NCBI RefSeq assembly: GCF_046630445.1
Contig: NC_092340.1
Coordinates: 363,858,001-363,922,000, forward strand
Reading direction: 5' to 3'
Length of the DNA stretch: 64,000 bases
Origin: Rutidosis leptorrhynchoides
Taxonomy: Eukaryota > Streptophyta > Magnoliopsida > Asterales > Asteraceae
Notes under the pieces: model-generated
Database searches by the model: none
What the model was told of the DNA's origin: nothing
Seen by the model: only the letters and a program-made list of their open reading frames with translations
Position numbers and translations under genes: made by a program
Shown: positions 45,094 to 57,090 of the stretch, one piece after another
Position numbering within the stretch: position 1 is the first letter of the stretch
Layout of the letters: each line of letters starts with the position of its first letter

Positions 45094-45915
45094 AAAAAAC
45101 TATGCACTTTATAAACAGAAAGGCCCAAGGTTAAACACAAATAGAATAACAGCATCAACATAGGCACACCAACAGTACACCACACCCAAATGACACTGCA
45201 CTCCGACTACCCACATGCTAACGCGAACTAAAAAATAAAATCAATATGAGAACACCGAGCATACAAATTTATCTAAAAAGATTCCACAATACCTTTTGGA
45301 TTCGAACACCAATCTTTAATATCAGCTTTAAACCACTTCACCACTTGCACCGGTTGGAAAGTCATATATGAGATAACGTCTTTAAGCTCACCAAAATGTT
45401 CTCCTTTAGGATTGAGTTTCTCAACACCGGAGTACTATGCACCAACTTGTTCTGCCATTGCCATATACGCCATAATAAGACGCATCTCTTGCAAACGAAG
45501 AGCCGTGTTGGACTCAGGCAGTGGCGGATCCAGAATTTTTTCCCACAGGGGGCGAAATTTTTTTTAAAATCATAGCAATTTTTTTGAGTAAAATATGGAG
45601 GTTTTGGGGCAAAAAATTGAAGTTTTTAGGCAAAATTTGAAGATTTGTGGGTAAAATTTGAAGGTTTTTGGTCAAAATTTGGAGAATTTTGAACAAAATT
45701 TGAAGGTTTTGGGGCAAAAAAAAAATTCACCAGGGGCAAAGTCGAAAAATCCAAAATTTTTACACTAAAATTTCGAAATCCACCGGGGGCGGGCGCCCCC
45801 CCTCCTTACACTCTAGATCCGCCTCTGGACTCAGGCAGCCACACATCCTGCCAAAAGAATGTTTCTTGCCCAGATTCAGATCTGGCTGAGAGAGGCGATT
45901 TCAAGAAAGGAAGTT
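45055..45915 (-). mobile_element. LINE fragment (3' end with poly(A) tail), interrupted by a hAT MITE
   Basis: The plus-strand T-run at about 45059-45092 is the poly(A) tail of an element on the minus strand. Upstream, minus-strand text such as SGQETFFWQDVWLPE resembles the GxxxxFWxDxWL motif after the reverse transcriptase of plant LINEs. QEMRLIMAYMAMAEQ follows. The rest of the LINE is absent, as expected for a 5'-truncated copy. The frame is decayed, with stops in the tail half. The 309-bp hAT MITE lies within it. Confidence 0.55.
45519..45827. mobile_element. hAT-type MITE inserted in the LINE fragment
   Basis: It starts CAGTGGCGGATCC and ends GATCCGCCTCTG (imperfect terminal inverted repeats). 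It is flanked by the 8-bp target duplication GACTCAGG (45511-45518 and 45828-45835). Size is 309 bp. The interior has about five tandem copies of a roughly 24-bp unit (AAAATTTGAAGGTTTTGGGGC and variants). An 8-bp duplication and CAG-type ends fit the hAT superfamily. Confidence 0.88.
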
Positions 45916-46684
45916 AGTGTTTAACAAATAATGATAAACTTGAAATACTTCTATATTAATATAAATATAAGTGCAAAAAATACTTCAAAATATCTGGTAG
46001 ATCCAAGTTGATACGTTTGCGCAAATGGTCCCCATCCTTTTTAATCAGTTGCAAATCATCACAAAGGACAACACTACGTAGGTTAGTGATCACATTAGTA
46101 CTTCTTATATTTAGCTAAAAAGATTCAAGAAAAGGTTAACATCAACTTCATTAGTGTCTTGGTCTAATATATAGACCCAAGAGTCAAAACATCTGTCATA
46201 TTTTCAAATACCCCAAGTAAATTGTACATCGCAGGTTATTCAAAATGGCAGTCTTATATGACTATATATACGAAAAATTTGTGTATGCTTATAAGTAATT
46301 TGTACATTGCAAAGTATGCACGAAATGTACCTATGCAAAAACTGTAAGATTTTACCAATGAGCTATCTTATTTCAAACCTGCAAAATTTACATCTCAAGC
46401 ATAATTAATTTAACTTAAGCAAAAAATCTACACCATTATTAATAAACCCTGCCAAACATATCACTTTGTGATCATTGATCATGGTAAGATAATGACCTGG
46501 CTTTAAAAATAACAAAGAGTCGTAACTTACTTCTTATGAAACTTCAAAGGCTCAAAACATTAATACTGTCAATGCATAACTATACAACCTATACATAACA
46601 AATCGTAAATAATGTAGTATGAATGATGGGTAAAAACATTAAAAACGTTCCAGCGAATATACCACATCGTATAGACCTCCATTT
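45916..46684. other. AT-rich spacer, nothing recognised
   Basis: I see no gene, inverted repeat or tandem repeat of note. It ends where a minus-strand solo LTR begins. Confidence 0.4.
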
Positions 46685-46741
46685 TGTAACACCCTAAAAA
46701 AAAATTTTAATCACAACGGAAACATAAACATATATTATATT

Positions 46742-49505
46742 TGTTGGACGGATGTCCAAATTTGACTAACATTTATCAAGTTGAAATTGCATTTGCATGA
46801 AATGCATGTACCTTACTATTTGAGAATAGTATTTACCAACTATTGAAGAAATGTGAAATGTTTTCACATATGAGTGTGAAGTCATACAAGGAAAAGCAAC
46901 TTGTGGCTAGAAATTGGCCAATGAAGATGTCTGCATGTATGTCTTTCATGTATAAATAGGTTGTCATGCAAAGGTGAAAAGATATCACAAAAGAAAAACA
47001 CAGTTGATCGATAATATCAACGGAGAGTGTGTATTTGTGAGGTTGAGAGTTTTATTCTTGTAAGGAGTATAAAAAAGTGTACGAGAAACTTAGATTTTAT
47101 ACTAAAATCTAAGGGGCTTGGCTTTGGGTTTAACTCATAGTGTACTTTTTCTTGTACCGGGTTCTTTTATATTATAAGAATAAAGGAGACTCTTGGAGTT
47201 GACGTAGGCAGGGTTTTGCCGAACAACGTTAAATCGTCGTGTTATCAGTTACTTTATTTGCTTTCTATTATTTCTCGCAAGTTTGTCTCAAACAAATTAT
47301 ATCCTAGCTTCCGCTGGTGTGGGTGCGCTAGACAAATTGTCATAACAAGTGGTATCAGAGCGTCCAGGTGTTTCGGATAGTTTTTTTTGTTTGGAGATGG
47401 CGGGAAATAGCAGTATGCAGTTTAAGGTGGAGCCATTTGATGGAACCTGGAATTTCACCTTGTGGCAAGCAAGGGTGAAGGATGTCCTGGTTCAGCAGGG
47501 CTTGGCAAAGCCGTTGAAGGGTAAAAAGGACGGCAAGCCAGAAAAGATGACGGATGACGATTGGAATGACATCGAGGAAAAATGTGTCAGTACCATTCGC
47601 CTTTCCATCAGTGATAAGATCATTAATAATGTTAGTGGCGAGACAACCGCGACAGGGTTGTGGGTGGCCCTCGAGAAGTTATATCTCGGGAAGAATATGA
47701 CCACAAATCTGAACTTGAAGCGTGATCTTTATCGGTTGAAGATGGAGGATGGCGGGAATATCATTGAACACATGAACGTGTTTAATGGTCTGGTGGATCA
47801 ACTTGCAAAAGTTGAGGTTAATATTGAGGAAGAAGATAAGGCACTTATTCTTCTTACCTCTCTTTCCAGTTCGTATGATACTTTGGTTACTACTGTTCCT
47901 TACGGAAAGGCTACTGTAAAGATGGAGGAGGTAGTACCAGCACTTTTATCTCAGGATAAGAGACGAAGATCCGATGACCGTTTTGAGCATGAGTTTGCTA
48001 TGGTTGGTCATGGTAGGGGAAGGTTTGCCGCGAAGAGATCTAGTGATAAGAGTAGGTCTAGATCAGGAGACGGCATGGAGGGTATCCAGTGCTTCAAATG
48101 TCAAGAGTGGGGTCACTACAAAAAAGATTGTCCACTCTGGAAGAATGGTGAAGATAAATCTGGGGGTTCATCGGCTGCGGTAGCAGTTAATGTATCGGTT
48201 AATTTGGGAGATGTTCTCACAGTCTTCGAAAGTTCTATTTCTGCTCAAGATGAATGGATTTTAGATTCTGGTTGTACGATGCATGTGTGTTCCAAGAAAG
48301 CTTATTTTAATAAGCTAATATTAAAGAAGGCAGGGGTGCTGACTTTAGGTGATGGTTCAACATGTGATGTTGAGGGTGTCGGCATGGTGAAAATAAAATT
48401 GTTTCATGGAGCTGCTTATACTCTTGGTGGTGTGGCGTACGCGCCAAAGATGTGCAAGAATCTAATTTCCTTAAGCCAGTTGGATTCTCAAGGATACGGC
48501 TATTCGGATGTAGGTGGAGTTATGAAAATCACACGTCGCGTGAAGGTCCTGATGAAGGGAGAGAAGTATGAGGGCTTATATCGTCTCGTGAAGGTTTTGA
48601 AAGTGTGCACACGGGAAATTGATCGGGAACGTGTGACGACATGTTTGATCAGGTTTGACGATGGTGAGAAGGAAAATCCTACTGAGGGAGAGGTGATTCG
48701 AGACTCCTCTCCGGAGTCAACTATGTAAGTTGATAGGGTTAGCTGCACATGATTATTGGCCGTTTTATTTGAATCAGGGTTCAGGACCGAGGTGATTCAA
48801 GGTGTGTGCAGCGGGGGATAACGGAGGCCAATGGTGGAAATACTAGGTGATAGTATTTCGGGGACGAAGAAGATAAATGTTCGTCAAGGTGGAGATTGTT
48901 GGACGGATGTCTAAATCTGACTAACATTTATCAAGTTGAAATTGCATTTGCATGAAATGCATGTGCCTTACTATTTGAGAATAGTATTTACCAACTATTG
49001 AAGAAATGTGAAATGTTTTCACATATGAGACGTGTGAAGTCATACAAGGAAAAGCAACCTGTGGCTAGAAATTAGCCAATGAAGATGTCTGCATGTATGT
49101 CTTTCATGTATAAATAGGTTGTCATGCAAAGGTGAAAAGATATCACAAAATAAAAACGCAGTTGATCGATAATATCAACGGAGAGTGTGTATTTGTGAGG
49201 TTGAGAGTTTTATTCTTGTAAGGAGTGTAAAAGAGTGTACGAGAAACTTAGATTTTATACTAAAATCTAAGGGGCTTGGCTTTGGGTTTAACTCAGAGTG
49301 TACTTTTTCTTGTACCGGGTTCTTTTATATTATAAGAATAAAGGAGACTCTTGGAGTTGACGTAGGCAGGGTTTTTCCGAACAACGTTAAATCGTCGTGT
49401 TATCAGTTACTTTATTTGCTTTCTATTATTTCTCGCAAGTTTGTCTCAAACAAATTATATCCTAGCTTCCGCTGGTGTGGGTGCGCTAGACAAATTGTCA
49501 TAACA
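46742..49505 (+). mobile_element. Short copia-type LTR retrotransposon with gag-protease only (TR-GAG-like)
   Basis: LTRs TGTTGGACGG ... GTCATAACA lie at 46742-47347 and 48897-49505. The target duplication is ATATT (46737-46741 and 49506-49510). The primer-binding site TGGTATCAGAGC lies at 47350-47361, and the purine-rich AAGGTGGAGAT lies just before the 3' LTR. The 1.55-kb interior holds one ORF with gag and a protease-like segment. There is no integrase, reverse transcriptase or RNase H. The element looks whole in structure for a non-autonomous type. The LTRs differ at about 11 positions over 606 bp (about 1.8%), hand-counted, plus a 3-4 bp indel. It sits inside a solo LTR. Confidence 0.9.
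47397..48728 (+). CDS. Copia gag-protease ORF of the short element
   Basis: The frame is open from the LTR edge, but the first sensible ATG is at 47397 (MAGNSSMQFKVEPFDGTWNF), giving 443 residues. It has a copia-type gag core (NFTLWQARVKDVLVQQGL; LYLGKNMTTNLNLKRDLYRL), a zinc knuckle CFKCQEWGHYKKDC near residue 235, and the protease active-site region WILDSGCTMHVCSKKA near residue 286. The pre-integrase-like segment follows (GVAYAPKMCKNLISLSQLDS). The C-terminus (FDDGEKENPTEGEVIRD) looks like a leftover from further along a full copia polyprotein, so a large internal deletion probably gave rise to this form. The ORF has no visible break. Its product could supply particles for itself or relatives (inference). 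Confidence 0.85.
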   Translation: MAGNSSMQFKVEPFDGTWNFTLWQARVKDVLVQQGLAKPLKGKKDGKPEKMTDDDWNDIEEKCVSTIRLSISDKIINNVSGETTATGLWVALEKLYLGKNMTTNLNLKRDLYRLKMEDGGNIIEHMNVFNGLVDQLAKVEVNIEEEDKALILLTSLSSSYDTLVTTVPYGKATVKMEEVVPALLSQDKRRRSDDRFEHEFAMVGHGRGRFAAKRSSDKSRSRSGDGMEGIQCFKCQEWGHYKKDCPLWKNGEDKSGGSSAAVAVNVSVNLGDVLTVFESSISAQDEWILDSGCTMHVCSKKAYFNKLILKKAGVLTLGDGSTCDVEGVGMVKIKLFHGAAYTLGGVAYAPKMCKNLISLSQLDSQGYGYSDVGGVMKITRRVKVLMKGEKYEGLYRLVKVLKVCTREIDRERVTTCLIRFDDGEKENPTEGEVIRDSSPESTM

Positions 49506-51309
49506 ATATTTACATACATATTTAAGTAATAACCCAAAGCACAATTATTACAGTAACCAAGTGTTACGTTATTACAAAACCATAACTCAATAGTATCAAA
49601 ATACGGACATCAGAGTAAGCTTGTCAAACACTTCCCAAAAGCAACCACTCCTAAAACTATAGCATGCAAAGCTTAACCTGCAAGGGAGGAACTGTGGGGG
49701 GTTAGCATAAAGCTAAGTGAATGGAATTATCCTAACAGTCATAGGTATCTAGTATCAAGCTAAGCACAATGACATAGTATCAACAAGGTAAACCAGAATG
49801 GTAACACTAGGCTCGGCGGCTTGTACGGGCCATTAACTAATAGCTGATCAGGCTAGAGTTTACCGAAAGTTCATGTTACTGTCTCCCTCGCATAGTAATC
49901 CAAACGCAGGGGATGCGTCGTTCAAACTATACTACACGAATAGTAACTCTTGAAACCAACCTAACAGCAAGGTTGACTTTATGCTCAGCTTTATACCCAA
50001 AGCTGATTACCGACTAGACATCATAGCCGATAATACCCAAGTACACATAATCATCACATAAGCATAAACATCATATGCTAACTCATCAGGTATAACATGG
50101 CAGGACAACAGTAGCATAACCCACTACTACATATATATAACAGTTAAAATAGTCTCACTCACCTGATAAACAGCAAGAACTCAGAAGTCTTATATTACTG
50201 AGCCTTCTCCGTTCCCTTATTACCTGAGAATATCAGATCCCAAGTTTGTGCATATCTAATCAATAATATCATCAATTCATATTCTAAACAAAATCATATA
50301 GCCTAATATATCCATAGATGACAAGTTTACATGGTTCCCCATCCAATTGCAACTATCCCACGCGAGTAGAACGAGACATACACGTTATCCCATCATTTTG
50401 ACCCAAATTAAAGTTTGATTCACTGTTTCAAAACTTCACCATTGGAAATTAGACCTCATTACGTTTTCAACAGTAGTTTATTCATCAAAAACGGAGTTAC
50501 GGTTTGAAAGTTACGGTCAAAACAAGTTTCCAAAAGCTAAAAGACTGCAACCGCGCGGGTGCGCAACCGTGCGGGAGCACCTGCAACTGTGCGGGAGCAC
50601 CCAAATAGGCCCGGATACACCCCGTATCCGTACGGGAGCATCCTGTAACCGTACGGGCACCAGGTCGCTATTTTCGTCATTTTGAGCCCCAAATCTCGTT
50701 TTTGCACTGTTTTGACACTACAAATCACTTAGGAAACATATAGAGATCATAAGTAAACGTTTTCTAACATCTATGGGTGTTTATAACACCTCAAAATACC
50801 ATTTTGATTCAAAAACCCGTTTTCTATAAAAAGTTGCAAAAAATCATCAAATTCACTTTGATTTGGACATGAAATCGTTTGTAAATACCTTGTTTAAGCT
50901 ACTGAAATCACAATGAATGATTTCCCAACTTCAATTTAACACAAAAACGAGAATCAAAGGGTTAGGGTTTGTGAGGATTTGCGAGTATTGGTGTAAGTGT
51001 TCTGAGTTGCCAAAAATGGAAATAAGGGAGGAGCAGAGGTTTTAACTCAACAAGGCTTTCTTCATAGTGAAGATTCCTATTCCGTGATACACACGGGTAT
51101 TTACCAGTTATCTGAAATATGAAACACCTCATTAAGTGGTCCAAACGAGGTCCAATTTAAATAAACAAATCTGTTCTGTGACCCTTGTCACGAACTGGTT
51201 TCAACTATATAATTACATAATTATAAATATATAATTATTAAAATAACATATAATAATACGCAAGGGCAATTAGGACAATTACCACTAGGTCCAATGTGAG
51301 GTTGTTACA

Positions 51310-54268
51310 CATGTAGAGGATAACTTTGATCGAAGGTTGTGTAGCATAAATCACGATGCCTGACACATGAAAATGAAGTTGACTGGTAGAGCCCAAAATT
51401 TTAATGTATTTTAGGAAATACGTCAAAGTATCATAGACAAATTGATATAGAAAACAGTATAGTAAAAAATACAAAAAGATAAACTAATAAACAATCACCT
51501 TCTTTCATTAACATGGGTAAAAAAAGTCACTACAGCCTACGTGTAACCGAACAACATCATGCTATCAATCCCCACCCTTTGAAACAATATAAGCCCATGT
51601 CAAAAGAATTACCAACGTATACAAAATTTAATATTAACTAATGTCATAAGAACACAGTACCTACTTATGTATCCTCTTTCAAACACCATGATTTTTAATT
51701 GGATCCAATTTAGTAGAGATTCCTTATGATCTGCAAATGAGAAATTTCATCAATATATAAATTTGTATTGTGTTTGACTTATCTTGCTACCTTAATATAC
51801 TTGAAAGAAATATTCCAATAGAGCCAAATAGTAGAATATAGTTCAATATACATTGACAAATGCATATATACATATTATACTGCATATAGATGTGAGTGAA
51901 TAGTAAAATGAAATATATAGCAGAATTTCAAAGTTAGGGCAACAATAATTCAATTATTTACTATGGAAAGAATCATACAACCTTTTATAAACATAAACAC
52001 TATAAGCCTTAGAAGGATCACCGTCTCACTTGCAGCTCGAGGGGAAAACTTCAACAGAAAGATGTCACTGAACAGTCCCAAATATATATATGTAAAGCAT
52101 AAACGACGTACACGTACAACAGCTTGAAGGCTGCTTGTACAAATAACATCGCCAAATATTTTGCCTAGATTAAAAATTATAAGTATGAATAATATTGTAG
52201 CTTATTATGTGCTAATAATTTATAGTTATTCATTTAAGCATTTTATTATCAAACACTTTATGTGCATATAAAACAACAAACTTCCTTACATAATAAACTT
52301 GCTTTGATGGTTAGATTAAACAATATTTATCTACTTGCAGTAAAATGAAAATAGAATTAGCATAACTCAAAATCAAAAAGGGAGTACCTTGCTAGTTGAA
52401 GTAAGATATGTTGCTTATGGTTGTTCACTATAATGACTTCTATCTTCTAATTCCATTTGTTTCTGAATGATCAAGAATATCAATTTATATATGAATATGA
52501 AGAATAAGATCAACATATGATAAAGAGAAACATAACAAAAATAAAAAAGAGCACGAATGTATGAACAAACCCCTACAAAAGGCCACATTATGATATTTGG
52601 GATTCAATGATCAAGATTCGTCTGGAAATTGAGACGAAATAGGATTTCGTCGGGTTTTTTTTAGGGTTTAAAAAATTGGCGAAAGAGGCGACGAACGGAT
52701 TCAAGGCGATGAAGGGATGAAATGTTTGAGATGTCTAGTTTTTTTAGGGTTTGAATAATGGGCAGGGATATGCGATGAAGGAAAGAGGCTGTTTTCAACT
52801 GCTTAAAGAAACTCTAATTGGAACAGATACAAAATATATAATCTAATTTGTGAGTATATAAATTTTTTATACAAAATTAATTAGGGTGTGACATCATCAG
52901 GAGTCTTTAATTTTTTTTTTAATTTTTAATTTTTTTATGAAAAGAAATATTATATTTATGACATCATCCAAATAACAATTTAATAGAATCTATATAGATA
53001 ACAAATGTTCCTTTATTTGTAACTTTGTACTCCTAAATTAAAAAGGTTACTAAATATAATACTAAAAGAGAGAAAAAAAATTGACCAAGTGTTGTGGGAG
53101 CTTAGTAGGGAGTTAAAAAAAAAAGTTGTACGTATAAACTATATAAATAATACGGAGCAAAAAATAAGTTAAAGCTGGCCACGTGTTGTCTTCCCCAACA
53201 CTTTATCCTACAATTATTCATTTCACAACTACACCAAAAATTAAATCTACTCCCCCTTAAAGATTTAATAATTTGATCTTAAATATCTTATTTGTGCTAG
53301 GTATGTATTTGAAAACATCATCCAATTGATTAAAAAATATTTGTATACCCCCAAAACTTTCATATTTGCAAAGACATAAACCCTAACTTAAGAACACTTG
53401 ATGCCCCGGTTTCATAATTCTCCGGGCGGTCGCCCATGCGGACCATCCTCAAGCCCGACTTTGATTTTGATAAGATCTACGTGCGATATTTAGTCACTAC
53501 TAAGTCAACTTTGTTCGAACTCTGTAATGATTCAAGCAACTAAAAGAAAACAAAATTGAGAATAAATGGGATTAACGAAAAAACTTATTGAGAGACATAT
53601 TCAAAAGATAATACAAGAACTTGATGTGTGTTGTGCCAAAAGAGATCCCCCTATTTATACTACAACAATTTCAAAATGAATGACTAAAACTGAACTAAAT
53701 CAATAATCAGGATCAAAGTGCTAGAAAATTCAAATATCTATATGATTCTAAATATGTCTTTATATAATTCTAAATATGTCTGAAGTTTTCACATCATTGG
53801 AAAAAACTAAGAGGATATTCTAAGAACTTCCATAGTGTGTTACGGCTTTCTTTGATTGAGTTGAAATGTCAATATTGAGACATAAACTTAGTGGGTTGGA
53901 ATGCAAATTTAGTAGTTTTTGATACCGAACTCTAATATCTAGTGGGTTGGAATGCAAATTTAGTAGTTTTTGATACCGAACTCTAATATCTTATTTTAAA
54001 CCTTTTTAAAACACCTTCACAGTTAATAACTGCAATAAAGTAAGTAGTAATTTTCCAGCTTTAAATACTCCAATAATCAGTCAAGTATTAATATTTCAAA
54101 TTTAAATACTTTAATAATCATTCACAGAAAATGACTACCACACTCCGTCAATCGTGTACTACAAAAAGGATTCCCCAACACTCTAATATTCATTTTGAAC
54201 AGTTTTTTTTTTTTTTTTTACGTAAACTTAATCATTGTTAATAACTGCTGTAGAGTAAGTAGTAATGT
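51310..54268. other. Gene-free region, nothing firmly recognised
   Basis: No domain-bearing frame is present. At 52600-52800 there are two similar TTTTTTTAGGGTTTGAA-like segments with GCGATGAAGG words, possibly an old 5' UTR or repeat. The stretch at 53405-53520 (CCCCGGTTTCATAATTCTCC) is richer in GC than its surroundings, with unknown origin. A 51-bp perfect tandem duplication is listed separately. Confidence 0.35.
53890..53991. repeat. Perfect 51-bp tandem duplication
   Basis: The unit AGTGGGTTGGAATGCAAATT... occurs at 53890-53940 and again at 53941-53991 with no difference. The identity suggests a very recent duplication or an assembly artefact. Confidence 0.9.
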
Positions 54269-54505
54269 CTCCGTCCCCTTATAAATGTTATATTTTAACT
54301 TTTGAAGGTTTTTTCGACTTCGACTTTATATTCCTTTTATATTATATAATTTGATGAAAACTATAGAAAAAACACCGTATTTTAATTGTACTTTTTATTG
54401 TTATAACTTTCATCAAGTATTATTATTTCAACCAACAATTTAAAGTTAAAAATTGAAAAACATGTACTTTCTTTAAATAAGTAGGACATTTATAATGAGT
54501 CGGAG
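54269..54505. mobile_element. Stowaway-like MITE, diverged
   Basis: The left end CTCCGTCCCCTTATAAATGT and the right end ACATTTATAATGAGTCGGAG are imperfect inverted repeats of the mariner/Stowaway type. A TA follows on the right, but on the left the TA is not intact. Size is 237 bp. Confidence 0.65.
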
Positions 54506-55241
54506 TAATAATTTTCATCGTATGATTTAATTCACTAGTTAAATAAATTCATCGACAATCAAATGGAAAGTTTCATAGAGCAGATCCTAAAGGCCGAAAA
54601 ATGATCTCATTTTCGATGTTGATTTTATCATGTTTTGCTAGTTGTTTGTTCTTGCTGCTTTCACTGATGTTAGTTGGTTGATTATATATGTATTGGTTTA
54701 GCTTTGATCGTGGTTTTTCTAGCCCCTCGTAGTTGGCCTTGTTTGTGGCTATGTGTAGGTTAGTGGTTGTTTGTTGTTTGGTTGTAGCATTTTTTGTATG
54801 TTTACTAATTTTAAGTTGTTTTGGGATCGTTTAGGCTCGATTTGAAATAGCAAAGTGATAGTGGTTTCGTTTAGATAGTTTTCTAATTTTGAGCCTATTT
54901 GTTTTTTCTTTTGGTTCTTTCATCTTTCGGTTGAAGTGATTAGTTATATTTTAGTTTTGGTATATATATATTTTTTTTTTCTGAAAAAAATGTAACGAAA
55001 CAAAGAAATTTACCAACGTGTAATTACATTTACATAAAGTAAACAAAAATTAAAAAAAGAAAACACTTGTGAAGACCTGATTGGTCAGAATACGTAACCA
55101 TATGTCATAATCCCTAAAATAAACTTAATTGGTCACCAATTTAAGCGACTACCGAACGACACCCAAAACAATCAGACCAGCACGCAAGAACACAACAAAG
55201 GAGACACCAATTTAGCCATCAGATCAATCAATTAACCGCCA
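54506..55241. other. Spacer with possible LINE/SINE 3'-tail remnant and host promoter
   Basis: The stretch 54600-54990 is T/G-rich (TTGTTTGGTTGTAGCATTTTT) and ends in TATATATATATTTTTTTTTTTC followed by TGAAAAAAATG. That resembles 3' tails of plant LINEs, but no coding part remains. The last 200 bases should contain the promoter and 5' UTR of the FES1/SIL1-like gene. No clear TATA box stands out. Confidence 0.35.
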
Positions 55242-57054
55242 ATGAGTCGAATTACAGCCTTCTTGATCTTCATTTTGTTGGTACAGATCTCGAGGTCTGA
55301 ACGCGTTAATAAGACGGTTTCCGGTGGCCTATTAAGTTCAAGCGGCGAAGGACATGTTGTTGGTAACCCTGAAACCGATGAATCGTTGAATGATCATGAT
55401 GAACTCGATGGTGGCTTTCCTTCTCTTGAGGGCATGTTACAGTGGGCAATTGGTATCCTTACTTCTTCTAATTAACAATATTATTTTATTTATTTATTCA
55501 ACAAAATAATGTTTTAATATGTCTGTAACAACTCTATACTCCTATAATTAGTTAAGTACAATCGGGTTTATACTAACATTTTAGTGACAGCCTGTTGTTA
55601 AGGCCTTAATTAATACAGTAAGTGATATTGTTTTTATTTATTTTATTTTATTTTAATTCGGAGCTGTTGATTTCTGTAGGTCATTCGGATCCTGCAAAGT
55701 TAGAACTTAAAGCTCATGATGCCAAGAAGTTATCCACAGATGAACTACAAAAACGTCAAAAGGAATTGCAGGTTACAATTTTAAAGTTATTAGTATTAAA
55801 GATTAAAGGTTAATCCTTTTTATTCATATAAATTACACAAGAATTGGCCCACACTTTTCTGTAAACTTGCTGTATGTTATAGCATAATGGTTACAATAGG
55901 ATTCACTCACACGTTAATTAATAGCTTTGCTGTTCCATTAGCTTAGTAATTAGAATATATTATTTCTGAGAAATTCTTTACAAAGTCTAAATCAGTACTC
56001 CAATACGTAACTCAAACTCACATGGTTTTAAATGCATAGAATTTTTAGAATGCTTATCAGATTAACAACATTTTCATACAAACATTTTGTTCCGTATTCG
56101 ATGTTTATCATCTGTTTATTTTTGGTACATATAGGAACTGGTGGAGAAATTAGAAACGCCATCAGATGCAAAACTGATGAGAATTGCAATTGATAACTTG
56201 AATAATCCATTTTTAAGCTGGGAAGACCGTCACCGTACATTAGGGGAACTTTCGATGCTTGTGGAGGATATCGAAAATGCCATCTGTATGCTCTGTTTTA
56301 CTCTGCATGTCCTCCTACCTAAAATTTTGTTGTTTAAAAATCTTATGTTTGATTAACTAAAGAGTATTTTATTCATGATGTATAATCTTGTTACAACTGT
56401 AATCTTTGTGTTTCAGACTTGCACAAAATGGGAGGTCTTTCTGTGGTTTTAAAAGATCTTAACAATTCAGATCATTGGATAAGGATGACTTCTGTATCGA
56501 TTGTTGCTAAAGCCAGTCAAAATAATCCCATAGTTCAGAATCAGGTACATATTTTCTCATTTCTTACTATCAGATTTCATTATATATAAGTACTTTTCAG
56601 AAGTTTAACTTAGGTTCTATTAGGTTGTTAATCTTGGAGCATTACCGAAGCTAATGATGATGGTGAAATCCGATTTTGATCCAGAAGCAATAAAAGCCCT
56701 GCATGCCGTTTCAGCAGTTATTAGAAACAACGAGATTGGCATCAAATTGTTCAACACTGAAGGTGGAGAAAAATTGCTCCAGGTAATACATGTTCTGTAG
56801 CAATTTTTTCAACGTTTTTGTCTAGTTTACTAACTCGATCTTAAACTTGTTTTATAGGGCATTTTGAGCAATGCGACTGCTGATGTCAGACTACACAAGA
56901 GATCAGTGTCACTAATTGCTGATCTGGCTGAATATCAGTTAGATAATAGTAGCAAACTGCAGATTCCTTTTTTCAGAAATTGTGCACTTGTGAGGTTGGT
57001 AATTGATTTGACACCAGATAATGACCTGGATCTCCAGGAGAAGGTATGCAACGT

Positions 57055-57090
<36 letters not shown>

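Larger units (their letters stand above)
46685..51309 (-). mobile_element. Solo LTR (Ty3/gypsy type, minus strand) interrupted by a copia element
   Basis: On the minus strand it starts TGTAACAACCTCACATTGG (51309) and ends TTTTAGGGTGTTACA (46685). Without the copia insertion (46742-49505 plus 5 bp) it is about 1.86 kb. Flanks are CATTT and CATGT, an imperfect 5-bp match, so the target duplication is only probable. Typical LTR wording is present (GGTGAGTGAGACTA; CTTTATGCTAACCC). A GC-rich tandem block lies at 50546-50660. No internal region is attached. Minor open frames within it are not genes. Confidence 0.75.
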
